DNA of 64,000 bases, from NCBI GenBank assembly GCA_963678675.1, contig OY783193.1:1495501-1559500 (forward strand), given 5' to 3'. The DNA is from Xiphydria camelus (lineage: Eukaryota > Arthropoda > Insecta > Hymenoptera > Xiphydriidae). The translations under genes and the position numbers were made by a program. The notes beneath the pieces were generated by a model that had not been told where the DNA came from, did not search any database, and saw only the letters and a program-made list of their open reading frames with translations. This document shows positions 53,227-64,000 of this stretch, in pieces (the stretch's first letter is position 1; each line of letters begins with the position of its first letter).

Positions 53227-55134
53227 TTAGAGACCCCTGTAGGAACGAAGAGCGAAAATAGTGCTCAGCAAGTAGAAAGCAGAGTTGACCAGGCCGCATA
53301 TCTGAAATGGATGTCGTGAGAATAGATGACCAGTCTTCTCATTGTAATGTACCATATGAGGCTAGATTTACTCGCAAGGAAAACACTTCAATCACACTGT
53401 TACTTCATTCTCATTACTTATGAGATTCTAGCCTACGTCGATATAAGATTTTGTTGTAGATAAAAATGTAATCTTAAAAAAAATATGATACAAATACAAG
53501 CAAAAAGCTCATACACTGACGATGAAATTTGCTTCATTCAACCATCGGTGAAGTTGAATACGGCGAACTTCACGGTGTCATTGTTTCAAGTAGACACTCA
53601 CTTGTTTCAACTTCAAATTGATTGCATCAACACTACACTGAGAAAAAAAAAGATTAAAATTTATTCTGTTAGAAGGATAATCTGAGTACGAAAGGTAAAA
53701 CAGATCAAAAATTATCCTTCCAGGGTATAAAATTTAACTTTCCTTGGAATAATTTTCGATCCACTTTACCTTTCGTGCTCAGATTATCCTTCTAACAGAA
53801 TAATTTTTAATCTTTTTTTTTCTCAGTGTATGTATTCTTCCTTACAGTCTTTTGGCATTGGATGGCATTAACCTCACCGATGGTTAACCGAAGCAAATGT
53901 TTTTTTTCAGTGTAGATATGGGATAGTGGTAATTCAAGTTTTTTTTTTCCTCAAGAGTAAATTTAGCCTCATAGAGTACAGGTACGTTAAAGGGCGAAGT
54001 TCGATATACTCACAGCGGCCCCGAGTATCAACTCGTAGTCTCTGGATCTATTATTTTGCACGTGAACCAATAGCGTCAACGAAGATGCCAGTAATAATCC
54101 GAATCCGATCGAGTGGTACAGCAGTTCCTGAAAGACAACGAGGAGACGTGCCCCTCAGTACAGCTGGCCAATTGAAATTATTCGCTTGATTATAGACACT
54201 TGCATAGATGGTCTTCGAGATGATGGACTCGGTGGATATCGATGCCAGAAAGGAGACGAGTAGTATGAAGGTGGCTATCATGAAGGTCGTCGTGATGAGA
54301 AGAAAGAATACGTCAGCGGTGGGATGATACGAATAATCGTTGAACCTGTTGCCCATTATCCCCACGCAGACGATTCCCAGCGCCTGAAAGAGCGGTCCAA
54401 ATTGAGACTTAACGCCGGAGCCACGCGCAATGAGGGAGTAATTAATAAAGCCTATTTCTTGGTGTCGTTCCGGAACGACTCAACGGACGAGACAGTTGAC
54501 CTCGTTGCGAATCAACCCGTGCGCATGGAGCAATTGGAGTTGCCGACTTTTTACGAGAGCGTTCGCCAGGTTCCACGAAGAAATCGCTTTTGCTATCGAT
54601 TTTTTTCTCAATTGGAAAAATTGCAATACGGAAATACACCAAGAGAAATAACTTGGTCAGTCAAACCAACATTCTGGAGATGATGACAAAACCGTTTGGT
54701 TAAATATGGATCCTCTCCATCTGTTTGGTAACCTGACCTATTTTTGATTAGAGTAACTAAATGTTTGATTGGAATAAATAAACCTTTGGTTAAAACAACT
54801 TGATATTTGGTTCAACTGACTGGTATTTTGGTTAGAATAACTAAACATTTTTAACTAGGTTCATTTTGTCAGTTTAACCTAATTATTTTTCCCAGTGTAC
54901 GCATCGAAAATGTTCAATGTTAGTTTGACTCTTCATTCAGATTCGAAATATTGCGAGACCGATGCGCCGAGGTCTTATAATTTTCTCTAAGATCAAATTT
55001 TCGAATCATCGCGTGCTGACCAGCTCGAGAAACTTCAGCAGTCCACTCATCGATCTGAGGTAGCCGGTGTTGATGATGAAGGCCGAGTGATTCGTCGACA
55101 CCGTGGCCGTCCTGATGGTCACCGAATGCGACAT
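53227..55134 (-). CDS. MARVEL-domain four-helix membrane protein, second of the cluster
   Basis: Minus-strand exons 55134-55021, 54383-54204, 54127-54014 and 53301-53227, all in phase 0, give 160 residues. A Thr/Ser-rich N terminus (MSHSVTIRTATVSTNHS) precedes INTGYLRSMSGLLKFLEL, the usual lead into helix 1. Helix 2 is FFLLITTTFMIATFILLVSF, helix 3 follows ELLYHSIGFG, and helix 4 is CGLVNSAFYLLSTIFAL. It is a MARVEL family member, probably in vesicle or junction membranes; the exact function is unknown to me. The first coding exon starts after an acceptor at 55153, so a non-coding upstream exon is likely. Intron 2 requires a GC donor (GCAAGT at 54203) because the only nearby GT breaks the frame of exon 3. 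Confidence 0.78.
53348..53490. repeat. Dispersed TIR element, family A, partial copy 4
   Basis: This copy begins TACCATATGAGGCTAGATTTACTCGC and carries 'acttcaatcacactgttac' and 'gatataagattttgttgtag', as in the other copies, but ends without the right inverted repeat. Confidence 0.5.
53512..53914. mobile_element. TIR element interrupted by a second MITE
   Basis: The outer ends are TA-CACTGACGATG and TTTTTTTCAGTG-TA. Inside, 'tttgcttcattcaaccatcggtgaa' is mirrored by 'ctcaccgatggttaaccgaagcaaa'. The element is split by another MITE at 53634-53830. Removing that insert leaves about 205 bases, matching the uninterrupted relative at 37949-38172. It lies in the last intron of the second MARVEL gene. 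Confidence 0.75.
53634..53830. mobile_element. Near-perfect palindromic MITE nested in another element
   Basis: The ends are TA-CACTGAGAAAAAAAAAG and CTTTTTTTTTCTCAGTG-TA. The arms continue through TTCTGTTAGAAGGATAATCT and its exact mirror for about 75 bases per side. The arms match so well that insertion must be recent relative to the host element. Confidence 0.85.
54635..54899. mobile_element. MITE with internal TTTGGTTAAA-type repeats
   Basis: The left end TA-CACCAAGAGAAATAACTT is mirrored by AATTATTTTTCCCAGTG-TA. Between them, variants of 'tttggttaaaa' and 'gaataactaaa' recur five or six times. It lies in intron 1 of the second MARVEL gene. Confidence 0.6.
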
Positions 55135-55153
55135 GTTGGGCCTCGCCACGTTC

Positions 55154-58100
55154 CTGAAACCAGAGGGAACAATTTGAAGTCTCGGTTTAGCTTACGCGAT
55201 GCGAAAGGAAGCGAGGTACTTCCCGCATGATTTCACTGAACAACCATGTCGCCTCTGTATAATTTAAGCCCGCTTAAGAATGCACAGGCCGTGGCATACG
55301 CTGTGCGATGAAGTAGGTATAGGAAATCCGTTACGAGATATAAGAACGAATATCGACTCGGCGGTCTAAGTTTATGCGAAAACGGACAGCTGGCGACCGA
55401 CGAGAATTGGAACGATGGTTATCATATGGTTTCTTTATTATTTCGAGCGTCCGATCTAGATTTTCATTTTTACGCACGATTCAAGCGCGCGGCTTGAATT
55501 TGAAAAGCCACACACTTTGAAAAGTCGTCGAAAATACAATCTGTAGGATCCAATTTTAAGAGTTGCCGAACGACCGATCGAGGAAACTCGAGAAAGAGAA
55601 ACGACTTTGGGCCAAGGAAGCGCGAGAGATATTTCGAATGCACTCTCCCTCCAGCTATTAGCTTCGCTCCTCTCGCATCCGAGGGTCGGCTCTCTCGTCG
55701 CACACGCGAGGAAAGAGGGACAAGGCCAAGTTTTCGAGGTGTTCGACCTACTTCGGGAGGAGTCGAGCCTCTTTTGTGAATCTTGCCGCCGAAATAGGGC
55801 CGTTACCTCCGTGGCTTTATTGTGGTTCTATTATTTTTTCGGCAATTTAACTTTATCGTAGCTTTTTCGATTTTTCTTGGACTTTTTTTTTTTCAATTTA
55901 TCTCGCCACTCTGTTTAATACGGTAGGATTATTCTGCATTTATACAATTCCTTTCGTTAAAATTAGGTCCTTATTTTGGATAAGATAAAAATGTTCTAGT
56001 ATAACAGAAATATTCAATCAGTACACAAGTAAATTCGAACAAATGACGAATGAGTCGCCTAAAAATGTCGAATCTATGAATAATCACCTGATCCAACGCA
56101 GTCACCTCGTTTGACTCTGTCACGATACCCGCCTGAAAAACTTCCAATTATTTATCCGTATCGTTTCTGCACCGCGAATGCGTTCGTTGCACAAGGGACG
56201 ATTTTATCCGCGCGAGCCAAAAGTGCGTGCGCTATCGTCATTCACGCGAGGGAAGGTACTGCGTCTCGTTGTCCCGACAGTGGAGACGCACCCCCTTATG
56301 CCTCGCGTAAATCAATACCGCTAAAAGTTATCCCCTTGAAATGTTTCCCCATAGGAGAAGCTGCACCCTGGTAAAAATCCTAGCAGTTCGTTCAACTACA
56401 TATATCTCCAACGATAATCTATCTATATCATATTATTTCTACGAATGCGATAACGAGGATAATTCCTGCATTCCTCAAGTTAACGTTATTTAAAGACTCG
56501 AAAGAAGACCAGGCGCGAGAAATATTTGCCGGAATATTTTACGGTGCTCCAATGCGCGTTGAAATAAACTCTATGGCCGGAAAGTCGTCATCTATGAGAG
56601 TCTTTACGCTATGATAGCGTGCGTGAAACGGATGCAGTCTGTAAACCTGAATGGCGAGCGTCACGGGCTATTCAGCGCGGCGCGCGTTAATACTCTTGGT
56701 CGAAAGAAATGTCAGAAAGAAAAAAAATCGTCATCTTATAACTGCAGTTAAATGATTACTCTCTCTATATATTCTTCAGTTTTACGCGATGTTATCGAAA
56801 CGGAGCCGATAAACGCGTGATTGATATAGAGAGAAACTTACAATAACAATAATTACGTAAGACTTATTTACGTAAGAATTATTTCCAAGATATCGTAATA
56901 TGTAGGTCTATAATCAGATTGAGATTCTTCCGATTAAAGTGAGTCAGCTCGACGTCACTGCTATCAAAAAAAATCACCGGCACGTATGTTACGCGTATCG
57001 AGCGCATATTTCCCAGCTCACAGTCGTCATAAGTCCCAGCTCCCGTGAGTCCGTCGTCAATGAAACATTTTCAAATTGAAAACGTTTTCGGAACGCACGC
57101 GAGTCGTCGTTTCAATTCCCAATTCTTAACCGAGTCCCGCGAGGCATGTCGTCATCGGTTATATTTAAATGCGTCCGCCGTACAAACCGAAGCGGCGTCC
57201 CGATGAAAATCGCTGCGAATTTCGTATTCCATCCGGACGATCTCTTTGACACTCGAAAATTCGCATTCGTATACGTACATCGTTCGATACTGAGAAATGT
57301 CGTCTTCCGAGACCTCGAGTCCGCAATTTTCGGTTTCTTTTCACTGTTAATCCGAAGGAACCAATTATCGGTAAGACAACGGTCCCCTTTTAGCACGTAC
57401 ACTTTTTTCAGAGCGACTCGACGATTCCACGTACAGATATCCACTGTCGTGAGCTCGAGTCAGTGGGCAACTCGCATGCCTGCCTCTGATAAGCGTCGAC
57501 GTGTGAGTTTGTGTCGATGATTAACCTGTCAAATACACGTCTAATCCCTTTTTATAGGAAAAGTCTACCGAGATCTTCGATATACTCGTATTTCGACGGT
57601 GCGAGGCGTAATTACTTGCAGAGGCGCGCCTCGACTACGAGTTGGACGCTTTTAAAAAATAGTAAAAAACGGTAACAACTGAAAACAATGCAATCACGCG
57701 TTGGACTGACCTTAGATTGAGACGGTTAAATGCACAGCTGAACGTCCGGCGGCTGCCCGCGATTGACTGAAATGCACGCTTGCGTTTGGCCCCTCTTCGT
57801 CGTGCTGCTATACTGCATGACGTCATTCATGATATCATACGTTCGTATATATTCGAAGGAGCGTGCTGATGCATATATCTATATATAATGCACGCGTCCC
57901 CGTCTGTTCATACAGACAGATCGATTCGGAGGTATGTATGTCTGCAACTAAGTTTTGTATTCGTTAACACACGCGGTAAACATATATGTAGGTAGGAAAA
58001 GTACATATACATTCATGGTGAAAATGAATGGATGCGCCAAAAAAGTAATCGCCCTTAATTTTGTACAAATTTCACAGGTTCAGGATTTTTCAAAAGTCAA

Positions 58101-58772
58101 ATAATTTGTATTCTTTATGACGAGTTTAAATGGAAAGATTATTTTATACCTACGGGAAATACAGATCTCATTTGATCCAACAAACAATCTAATACTGTAG
58201 CAAAATTCGTCCGGCGGTGGTCGAATGAAAGTGTGTCCTATTCCATAAAAGGATCGTAATCGCGAACTGATATATAGACTCGCGTACCGCGTATATCTAC
58301 GCGCGTCAAATGTTATTTCATCATACGAGGCATTTAGATATAACATGTGGTGTCTAGTGAAATTCGAAAGTAAAATTCCCTGATTATTCCAAGTTTTTTT
58401 TAGAATTCCCTGAGCGTTAGTAACCGATGGTACCTATAATTGGCAATAAAAATTAGGGATCGAGTCGACTAAAACTATCTGTCCTGAAATTATTATCATA
58501 TGGGGTAAAAAGAAGCTAATGTTAGTTGTAATGAACAGTTGGTCTCTCGTTATCATAAAAAATAGTATCATAAAAAATAGTGAGAACGATGGGCCAACTT
58601 CTCGATAGAGCCGATATCAGTCTCTGCGATTGCGATTATCTCGTTATCTATGGACTTTTTGCCAATGTTAGTATAAGACTTTTTTGAAGGTCGAAGCATA
58701 GTATTCAAAAAAGTATTCTACCAATTTTTCCGTAGACCTTATAGGTAACGAGATAATCGCGGTTGAAGCGGA
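55154..58772. other. Upstream region of the second MARVEL gene
   Basis: No coding exon is recognised. It should include a 5' non-coding exon of the second MARVEL gene. A decayed family A copy lies at about 58630-58765. Open frames such as 55607-55861 lack any domain or splice logic. Confidence 0.45.
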
Positions 58773-59290
58773 TCGTACTTCTTTTAAAACCCAGGTAAAG
58801 CGAGCGCCACGAGTGCGAGAGAGAACAGCGTCAAGTACGCGAGAGGGAGAGAGACCGCGAAGGGTCGACCTACCTGCTCCTCGGTTTGTTTACACTTTCG
58901 CCTACTGTTCCCAGATGGTAAGGTTCTCTTATCTCCAGACATAGACGCTTCCGCGTCCAGAATCAAAATATCGAAGCAGGTGCACGGAATATAATAGCTA
59001 TGGAATTTGCTATTGAGCCCTTTCCGAACGATATCCAATATGGTCCGATCTTTACAAAAATCGTCACTCGGGGGTTTTTAGGGTCGCTAAATCCGAATCC
59101 GGAGTCAAATTTTCAAAATTTTAAATAGCGGACTCAATATGGCGAATCGAAAGTCATAAAAATGGTTCAATTTCTAGCAGAGCTATTATTCCGAGGTTTT
59201 TGGGTTCGCTGAATCCGAAACCGAGGTTACAATTTCAAAATTCAGCTCTACAGTTCCAATATCCCGGACAAAATTTCGTGTAATGATCCG
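58773..59290 (-). mobile_element. Possible hAT-like transposon remnant
   Basis: On the minus strand, ATG 58942 opens a short frame MSGDKRTLPSGNSRRKCKQT ending at a GTAGGT donor (58874). It resembles the Lys/Arg-rich start of hAT/ZMYM1-type (TTF zinc finger) transposases as I remember them. Just upstream (59060-59250) a unit with 'gtttttrggktcgctraatc' occurs twice about 125 bases apart. No transposase catalytic part is visible, so this would be a fragment. The class is tentative. Confidence 0.35.
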
Positions 59291-61328
59291 ACCTTAGAAA
59301 TGTTACCATCTTTCTGTAATCGAGGAAACTCTCTAACCGCTGGACATCACGAATAAAAAAATCGAAGGTTACGTAAAATGAGGAATAACAAAAAAGGAGG
59401 GAGAGAAGAAGAATAAATTGAAGAAACACGTGACATAATATGTGTAATACGTATACATATTCGAGATAATGAACTATATATATATATATATATATATTAT
59501 ATATTACTGTAAGTATATTATAATGTAGATTTCTTTTAACAAATAACAATATCGTAGAACATTATTGATTGTATCGTTATGTAGAGAGGATTTGTTAGAT
59601 AAATGCAATTATTTGTCGATTGTCCCTGTATAATGGTTTGCTTTCTTCCATTCTCCATCGCGTACTCTAGATTATTGAAGCGAACGTTCACATATTACGT
59701 CATATTTAATAGTCCGACCGGCGCGATTATCTGTTACACGACGAGAGGAAATAGCTCAGTTCATTATATTACGCACCATGTTATAAACTAACAGCTTTTG
59801 CTACCAAAAGACACCGTGAGATTTGTTGTCTGCCGTATGAAGGGGGGGCTGACGTAAAAAAAAAAAATTGCAAGTAAAACGTACGTAATACGTGAACGCT
59901 CCCTCGTTTCTTATTTCTTAATCCTCATTCTCTTCATTCCGTATCGAGCTTCGCGGTTGAGCGTGTATGCCCGTACGTACGCTTACTCAAATTAGTCATA
60001 CGCTTACGCACACTGGTGCACCGAGGCCACCCTCTAATGGAACTCAGTTTACGCAGACGTGGTGTCGTTTATGACTCTAAGTATGTTGCTCGATTGCGCC
60101 CAATGGAAGTCAACGGGCATACATCCCGAGTTAAGAAAGCGACGCACACCCAAGGCACTTTAAACGTCGGTCGACATTGCGGATAAATAAAAAATTGCAC
60201 CCGTCGATCGGCGGCGCTGAACCGTCACGATATAATACAAAGTGAATCGCGTGTCGCTCCGAGACCTCGGCAAAATCAACCAGTGAATTTCGCTAATATT
60301 ACAAATGCATCAATTGGTGTGGGCACTCGATTACTTGCAATCGCTCTCTAAGAGATCGCTCTACTTGTGGATCGCGTGAGAAGTGACGGAAAATTATCGG
60401 AATATCGAGAGGCGAGATGAAGCGTACGTTTGATTTCTGCACAGCATGGGATTGAAAAACCCGCTCCGCTGCCGCATTTCAATGGTTTCGAAAAAGAGAC
60501 GTCAAAGTACGGAAGTGATCGACGATAGACGAAACGCGAGCTACATACATATATGTGCCTATATGGTTCTTTGATAATGCGCATTGGTACACTCGTTCAT
60601 CTCTTAATTAATGTACGTAATATAAATAATTGTGTATATCGAACGAGAGGAGAGAAGCAGCCGATCGTGACGAGGGATACGGACGAGATTTTGCTGGGAT
60701 TTATTCAAGGAATCTTTCATTCCTCGATGGGTATCGCTCGCGATAAAACTTCCGATGATCTTTCCTATCGCTATCGACGAAAGTTACAGCGTAATTCGCT
60801 CCATACGCTTTATTTAAGCTCGCGTTCACTTTAGACGTCACGCAGATTCCCTCGTCACGCAACCATCCGCTCGTCGTAACCCTAACATTAATTAATCGTA
60901 TTACAGATCGTCGCACTTTTGGGTCACTCGGTGACCGAGGGTCCGGCGTACTTCATTCGCATTCGAACGCTCCAGGAAGCGACGCTGTCGCTGTGGGTCA
61001 TCGTTTCGAATCTTGACGAGCTTCAAATGTACGGAGGCCGATTGGATCGTGGGAAGAAGCACTCCTCGAAGAGGATCTCGAAGAACGCTCGAAGAACGAA
61101 TGCTGCCCCGGCCTGACCGATCGCGGAAGGTTTACAAAACTATACTATCAGTTATGCGTAGGTACAAAAGTTTCCATGTCGATATGCTGCGCCATCGATT
61201 TCACACGGAGCCCCGCCGGACTAGCAGTGGCCTCCCTACTCGACTCCAGTTGCAAAGCATCGAGATTGCATCGCGATCCAGCGGATTCGACCCTCCTGTG
61301 CGATCGCGTTTACTCGGAATCCTCGACC
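59291..61328. other. Intergenic space between the second and third MARVEL genes
   Basis: A TA microsatellite (about 59478-59500) and a CG-rich stretch near 59900-60300 are visible. One possible plus-strand terminal exon (60907-61116) is listed separately. Nothing else is supported. Confidence 0.45.
60907..61116 (+). other. Orphan candidate terminal exon, 70 codons
   Basis: After a TATTACAG acceptor an open frame begins IVALLGHSVTEGPAYFIRIR and ends RRTNAAPA before TGA. Base composition is exon-like (GC-rich against AT-rich flanks). No partner exon was found upstream on the plus strand and no family is recognised. The minus strand is also partly open here, so it could be a chance frame or part of an unseen gene. 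Confidence 0.25.
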
Positions 61329-62246
61329 TCACTGGGTGCTGGTGCTCTTCCACTCCACGTAAAGGAAGTACGTTCCCGCGGCGTAAGCGATGGTGTTGAA
61401 GATGCCGAAGACCTGCGACGTGGACATTGGTCGTCAGTAATTAACTCGCGAGTCGGAATTGGCGGAGGAATGAAAGGAATTGGTAAACCGAAGTCGGCAA
61501 AAACTCGTCACGGGTTCAGCTTATCTGTGTTTCTAATACACGCGAGTCGTATGGGCGAGATAACAAAGTGTAAACGAAAATTGCTCCCGCTAATTATATC
61601 TGTCCTTTAGCCGGATGGCGACCTTTTGCAATCTCTTCCGCTGAATTTGTACGAGTACTCGTCGATAAAAATAATAATGATCAACTGACAGCGTTACGAA
61701 TAACCTTGTGCACGTATGACGAGATAAGCTCGTTATTTTTTGTTTTCCATTTCTTCAAGGTTCGCCGAATGTGGCGAGGAAAGAATAAAAAGTAGGAGCT
61801 TTTCCGTTATTCCAGAAAGCACGAGTTGTTTTCTAGTTTGAAAAATAAAGTCGTATGTGGATATACGTACCCCAGCGGCGATGTTTGGACCGGTGTGATA
61901 ACTCCTCCCATCAACCGAGGTCCAGAAGGACAATTGCGCGATAAATGCAATTGTGTAAAGTATCGTCTCGGACGCCGTGTTCAACAGCTCCTGAAAGATT
62001 ACCGATCGTCCAGAGCTCAGCATTCGGATTCGATTTCAATTGACACAGATGGGCGTGATTTGCCGTGGCTCAATTTACCGTGAGAATCCAATTTATCGGT
62101 ATCTTGAGGGCTTCGCGGATCGACAGGAGGTACACGAAGGACCAGATGATGGTGGAGATGAAGGTAATCACCGCGACGAAGAGGAACCAATGCGAGGCGC
62201 CGAAAAATGCCGGTGACGCGCATGCCATGCAAATTATTCCCAGACC
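61329..62246 (-). CDS. MARVEL-domain membrane protein, third of the cluster, first exon missing
   Basis: Minus-strand exons 62246-62079, 61990-61871 and 61412-61329, all phase 0, give 123 residues. Helix 1 is GLGIICMACASPAFFGA, helix 2 FLFVAVITFISTIIWSFVYL, helix 3 lies after ELLNTASETILYTIAF and helix 4 in FGIFNTIAYAAGTYFLYVEW. The exon plan equals the last three exons of the two neighbours. The N-terminal exon should lie upstream; nothing suitable is seen between 62247 and 62730, so it lies within or beyond the DNAI3-like gene. An unspliced start at ATG 62267 (MLSKCFQGLG) is possible but less likely given the good TTTTCAG acceptor. Confidence 0.72.
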
Positions 62247-62730
62247 CTGAAAACATTTCGAAAGCATTCGCGCTTATTAGTTTTATGACGAGGATACGTC
62301 CCACGTATCGACGTGCGTGCGTGTATGTGGTCAGTGGGTATTCTAACGCGGGCGTTTTGTCCTCTCTTTCCGAGTCATTTCTATAGACTCTGCATATGAA
62401 TCGCCTCTTTACACCCGCGGTGTCTACTAAAGTCTGACAATGAGATTAAAATTGCTCGACTTTTTCAGATTCTCTGAACTTAAATAATTAGAGTTTTCCT
62501 TGAACCTCATATACATGTAAGTTCGATAATATACGTCTCTAACAATTTTATGGAGAGGTGAAAAGTTATTTAACAGACACACATAAAGTTACGAATACCT
62601 TATATTTTATTTGAGATATCGATCCGGTAATTTTCGGAATTAGGACGAAAAATACATAGATAAGGCAGAGTGATCAAGCGATCGATTCCAAGAATTTCTC
62701 TGATTTCTCGAAAAAAATTGAAATTTCCTC
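62247..62730. other. Short gap between the third MARVEL gene and the DNAI3-like gene
   Basis: No exon is seen. A family C repeat lies at 62600-62715, and a minus-strand AATAAA (62606-62611) about 120 bases after the DNAI3-like stop may be its poly(A) signal. Confidence 0.5.
62600..62715 (+). repeat. Dispersed repeat family C, copy 4
   Basis: 'attttcggaattaggacgaa', 'aatacatagataaggcagag' and 'gatttctcgaaaaaaattg' follow the order seen in copies 1 to 3. It overlaps the candidate 3' UTR of the DNAI3-like gene. Confidence 0.45.
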
Positions 62731-64000
62731 TCACTTAAAGCGTCGAAGGCGTTCCTCTCTCAAGAGACTCTTCTCAAATTCCACAAAATCATGTTCCCTG
62801 AGCCTTTCCCTTCCTCGTCTGACGGCAATTTTCCACTCGAATTTTGGAACACGCGAATTCTCCCTCAGAATTCGCCTCGCCTCCTCGAAAACTCTCGTGC
62901 AAATTACTCCATCATCCTCTCGAATTTCTTCCGGTATTCGTCGATAAACTTCCCGAAGTGTGCTTTGAGATTCTACATTGCTTTTATCGAATTTCCCGAG
63001 AAACTCAAAGGACAGCGCTTCCTTGAAGTACTTCTCCCGAAGAGTCGCCTCTTTCTCGGCCTTTGCCAATTTCCTCCTCCGTTCTTCTTGTTGTTGCACG
63101 AGCGGACGTCTGGCCTCCTCCAGTTGGTCCACCGCGAATCCTTTCTTTTCCAGCAAAGTCTTCCTCATTCTCTCGTGATCGGCGTCCTTCCAAAGAGCGG
63201 CTTTCGATCGCTGAACTCGAGCGGCCTTCCTCTCCAGCTCCAGTCGAGCCAGTTCTTCCTGCTCCTTCCGAAACTTCTCCTTGGCCTGCTCGCGCTTCCG
63301 CCTGACTTCCTTAGCGGCTCTATCGGCCTTTCTCTCCAGAGCTTTCGGATCGTTCTTCAGATAGTTTCTCTGCCACGAATGAAAGTCACTCTTTCTCGAC
63401 ACTTCCCGCGTGACGAACTCTTTCAACCACTCGATTCTCTCGTGAAAATCCTCGGAAAGCTCTTCAGCCTCCTCGTAAACTCGGAAGGCTCCGTTATAGT
63501 CGCCCAGGCCCACCACGTTCTTCGAGTTCGACAGTCCGTACCGATACAAACCAGTCACCGGTTTCCCCGAGACCACTTGCAGATGGGAAGGCTTCTTCGC
63601 GTTCAACGTGAGGTCCCACACTTCGAGGTCTCCGTCGTGCCGCGCCAATAGAAAGACTGCCGGTTTTCCGCACCAGCTGCAAGCCGTGTATCTGTATTGA
63701 CCTCCGCGCCAAAATAGCGGCGACTCGGGATAGTCGTCCGACCAAACGGCGAAAACGTGGCCACCGATGCTGAGCAGGACGTCGGGCAGATGAGGAGAAC
63801 CGACGATCGCTATTACGGGACCGTCGTGGATGGTGGCGCGAAACGAGTACTTCAGATTTTCGCAAGCATCGATCCCTTCGCTGAACTCATCGCCTTCCCA
63901 GGTGCAGGCGATCACCGCCCCGTCCAAGGTTCCCACCCAAACCCTCTTAGCGGTGGATTCCTCTTGTCCATCGACGAATATCCTGCTGGACTCGAGCGGG
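62731..64000 (-). CDS. DNAI3: Axonemal dynein intermediate chain, DNAI3/WDR63-like, C-terminal part
   Basis: A single minus-strand frame is open from the window edge to TGA at 62731, giving about 422 residues of a longer protein; the 5' part lies beyond 64000. The N-terminal half holds WD40 blades, including HDGPVIAIVGSPHLPDVLLS, then VFAVWSDD and DGDLEVWDL. These match the last blades of WDR63 (DNAI3), an inner-arm dynein intermediate chain of cilia and flagella. The second half is a long charged coiled coil (RKADRAAKEVRRKREQAKEK and similar). In insects such genes are expressed mainly in testis and chordotonal neurons, so the expectation is axonemal function. DNAI4/WDR78 is the alternative. 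Confidence 0.75.
   Translation of the reverse strand, partial: PLESSRIFVDGQEESTAKRVWVGTLDGAVIACTWEGDEFSEGIDACENLKYSFRATIHDGPVIAIVGSPHLPDVLLSIGGHVFAVWSDDYPESPLFWRGGQYRYTACSWCGKPAVFLLARHDGDLEVWDLTLNAKKPSHLQVVSGKPVTGLYRYGLSNSKNVVGLGDYNGAFRVYEEAEELSEDFHERIEWLKEFVTREVSRKSDFHSWQRNYLKNDPKALERKADRAAKEVRRKREQAKEKFRKEQEELARLELERKAARVQRSKAALWKDADHERMRKTLLEKKGFAVDQLEEARRPLVQQQEERRRKLAKAEKEATLREKYFKEALSFEFLGKFDKSNVESQSTLREVYRRIPEEIREDDGVICTRVFEEARRILRENSRVPKFEWKIAVRRGRERLREHDFVEFEKSLLREERLRRFK

Noticed and set aside
53122..53319. Plus-strand frame over the last exon of the second MARVEL gene
   Set aside because: The minus strand has the acceptor, a TM helix 4 and a stop in the expected phase; the plus frame has no such support.
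62791..63651. 286-codon plus-strand frame
   Set aside because: It is the shadow of the DNAI3-like coiled coil, reading Leu/Ser-rich antisense of Lys/Glu codons.

Overview
This is a window of an insect nuclear genome. Genes are split by many short introns with GT-AG borders, the exons are CpG- and GC-rich against AT-rich introns, and small foldback and Tc1/mariner-like repeats are dense. The CAD protein is insect-type, closest in my judgement to fly rudimentary. The overall look suggests Hymenoptera, possibly an ant, but that is inference. No rRNA, tRNA, CRISPR array or prokaryotic operon was seen. Gene models were built by hand by joining exons at splice sites with phase checks; no alignment or search was run.

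Layout, left to right. (1) 2591-13825 (+): Corin-like type II membrane protein (TM, SEA-like, Frizzled, LDLa, SRCR and trypsin-like domains). Its protease domain has lost all three catalytic residues. The first exon lies upstream and was not found. (2) 15207-17344 (+): a divergent pyridoxamine 5'-phosphate oxidase with a presequence-like N terminus. (3) 18631-38537 (+): CAD, the pyrimidine-synthesis fusion protein, complete in 25 coding exons and 2193 residues. (4) 26218-30244 (-): a 1003-residue Mab-21-domain gene nested inside CAD intron 13 on the opposite strand. (5) 42219-48077 (-): a 121-residue single-pass membrane protein in three small exons, not recognised. (6) Three minus-strand four-helix MARVEL genes: singles bar-like (49951-51330), a second (53227-55134) and a third whose first exon is missing (61329-62246). 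(7) 62731-64000 (-): the 3' part of an axonemal dynein intermediate chain (DNAI3/WDR63-like), running off the right edge.

The genes form no shared pathway. The one clear relationship is the MARVEL trio, which shares exon boundaries and intron phase and so looks like a tandem-duplication cluster. The spaces and introns between genes are filled with at least a dozen small inverted-repeat elements in several dispersed families, including one MITE inserted inside another. The points I would look at first are the inactive Corin-like protease, the PNPO-like protein that has lost substrate-binding residues, the nested Mab-21 gene, the unrecognised 121-residue membrane protein, and two predicted GC-AG introns.
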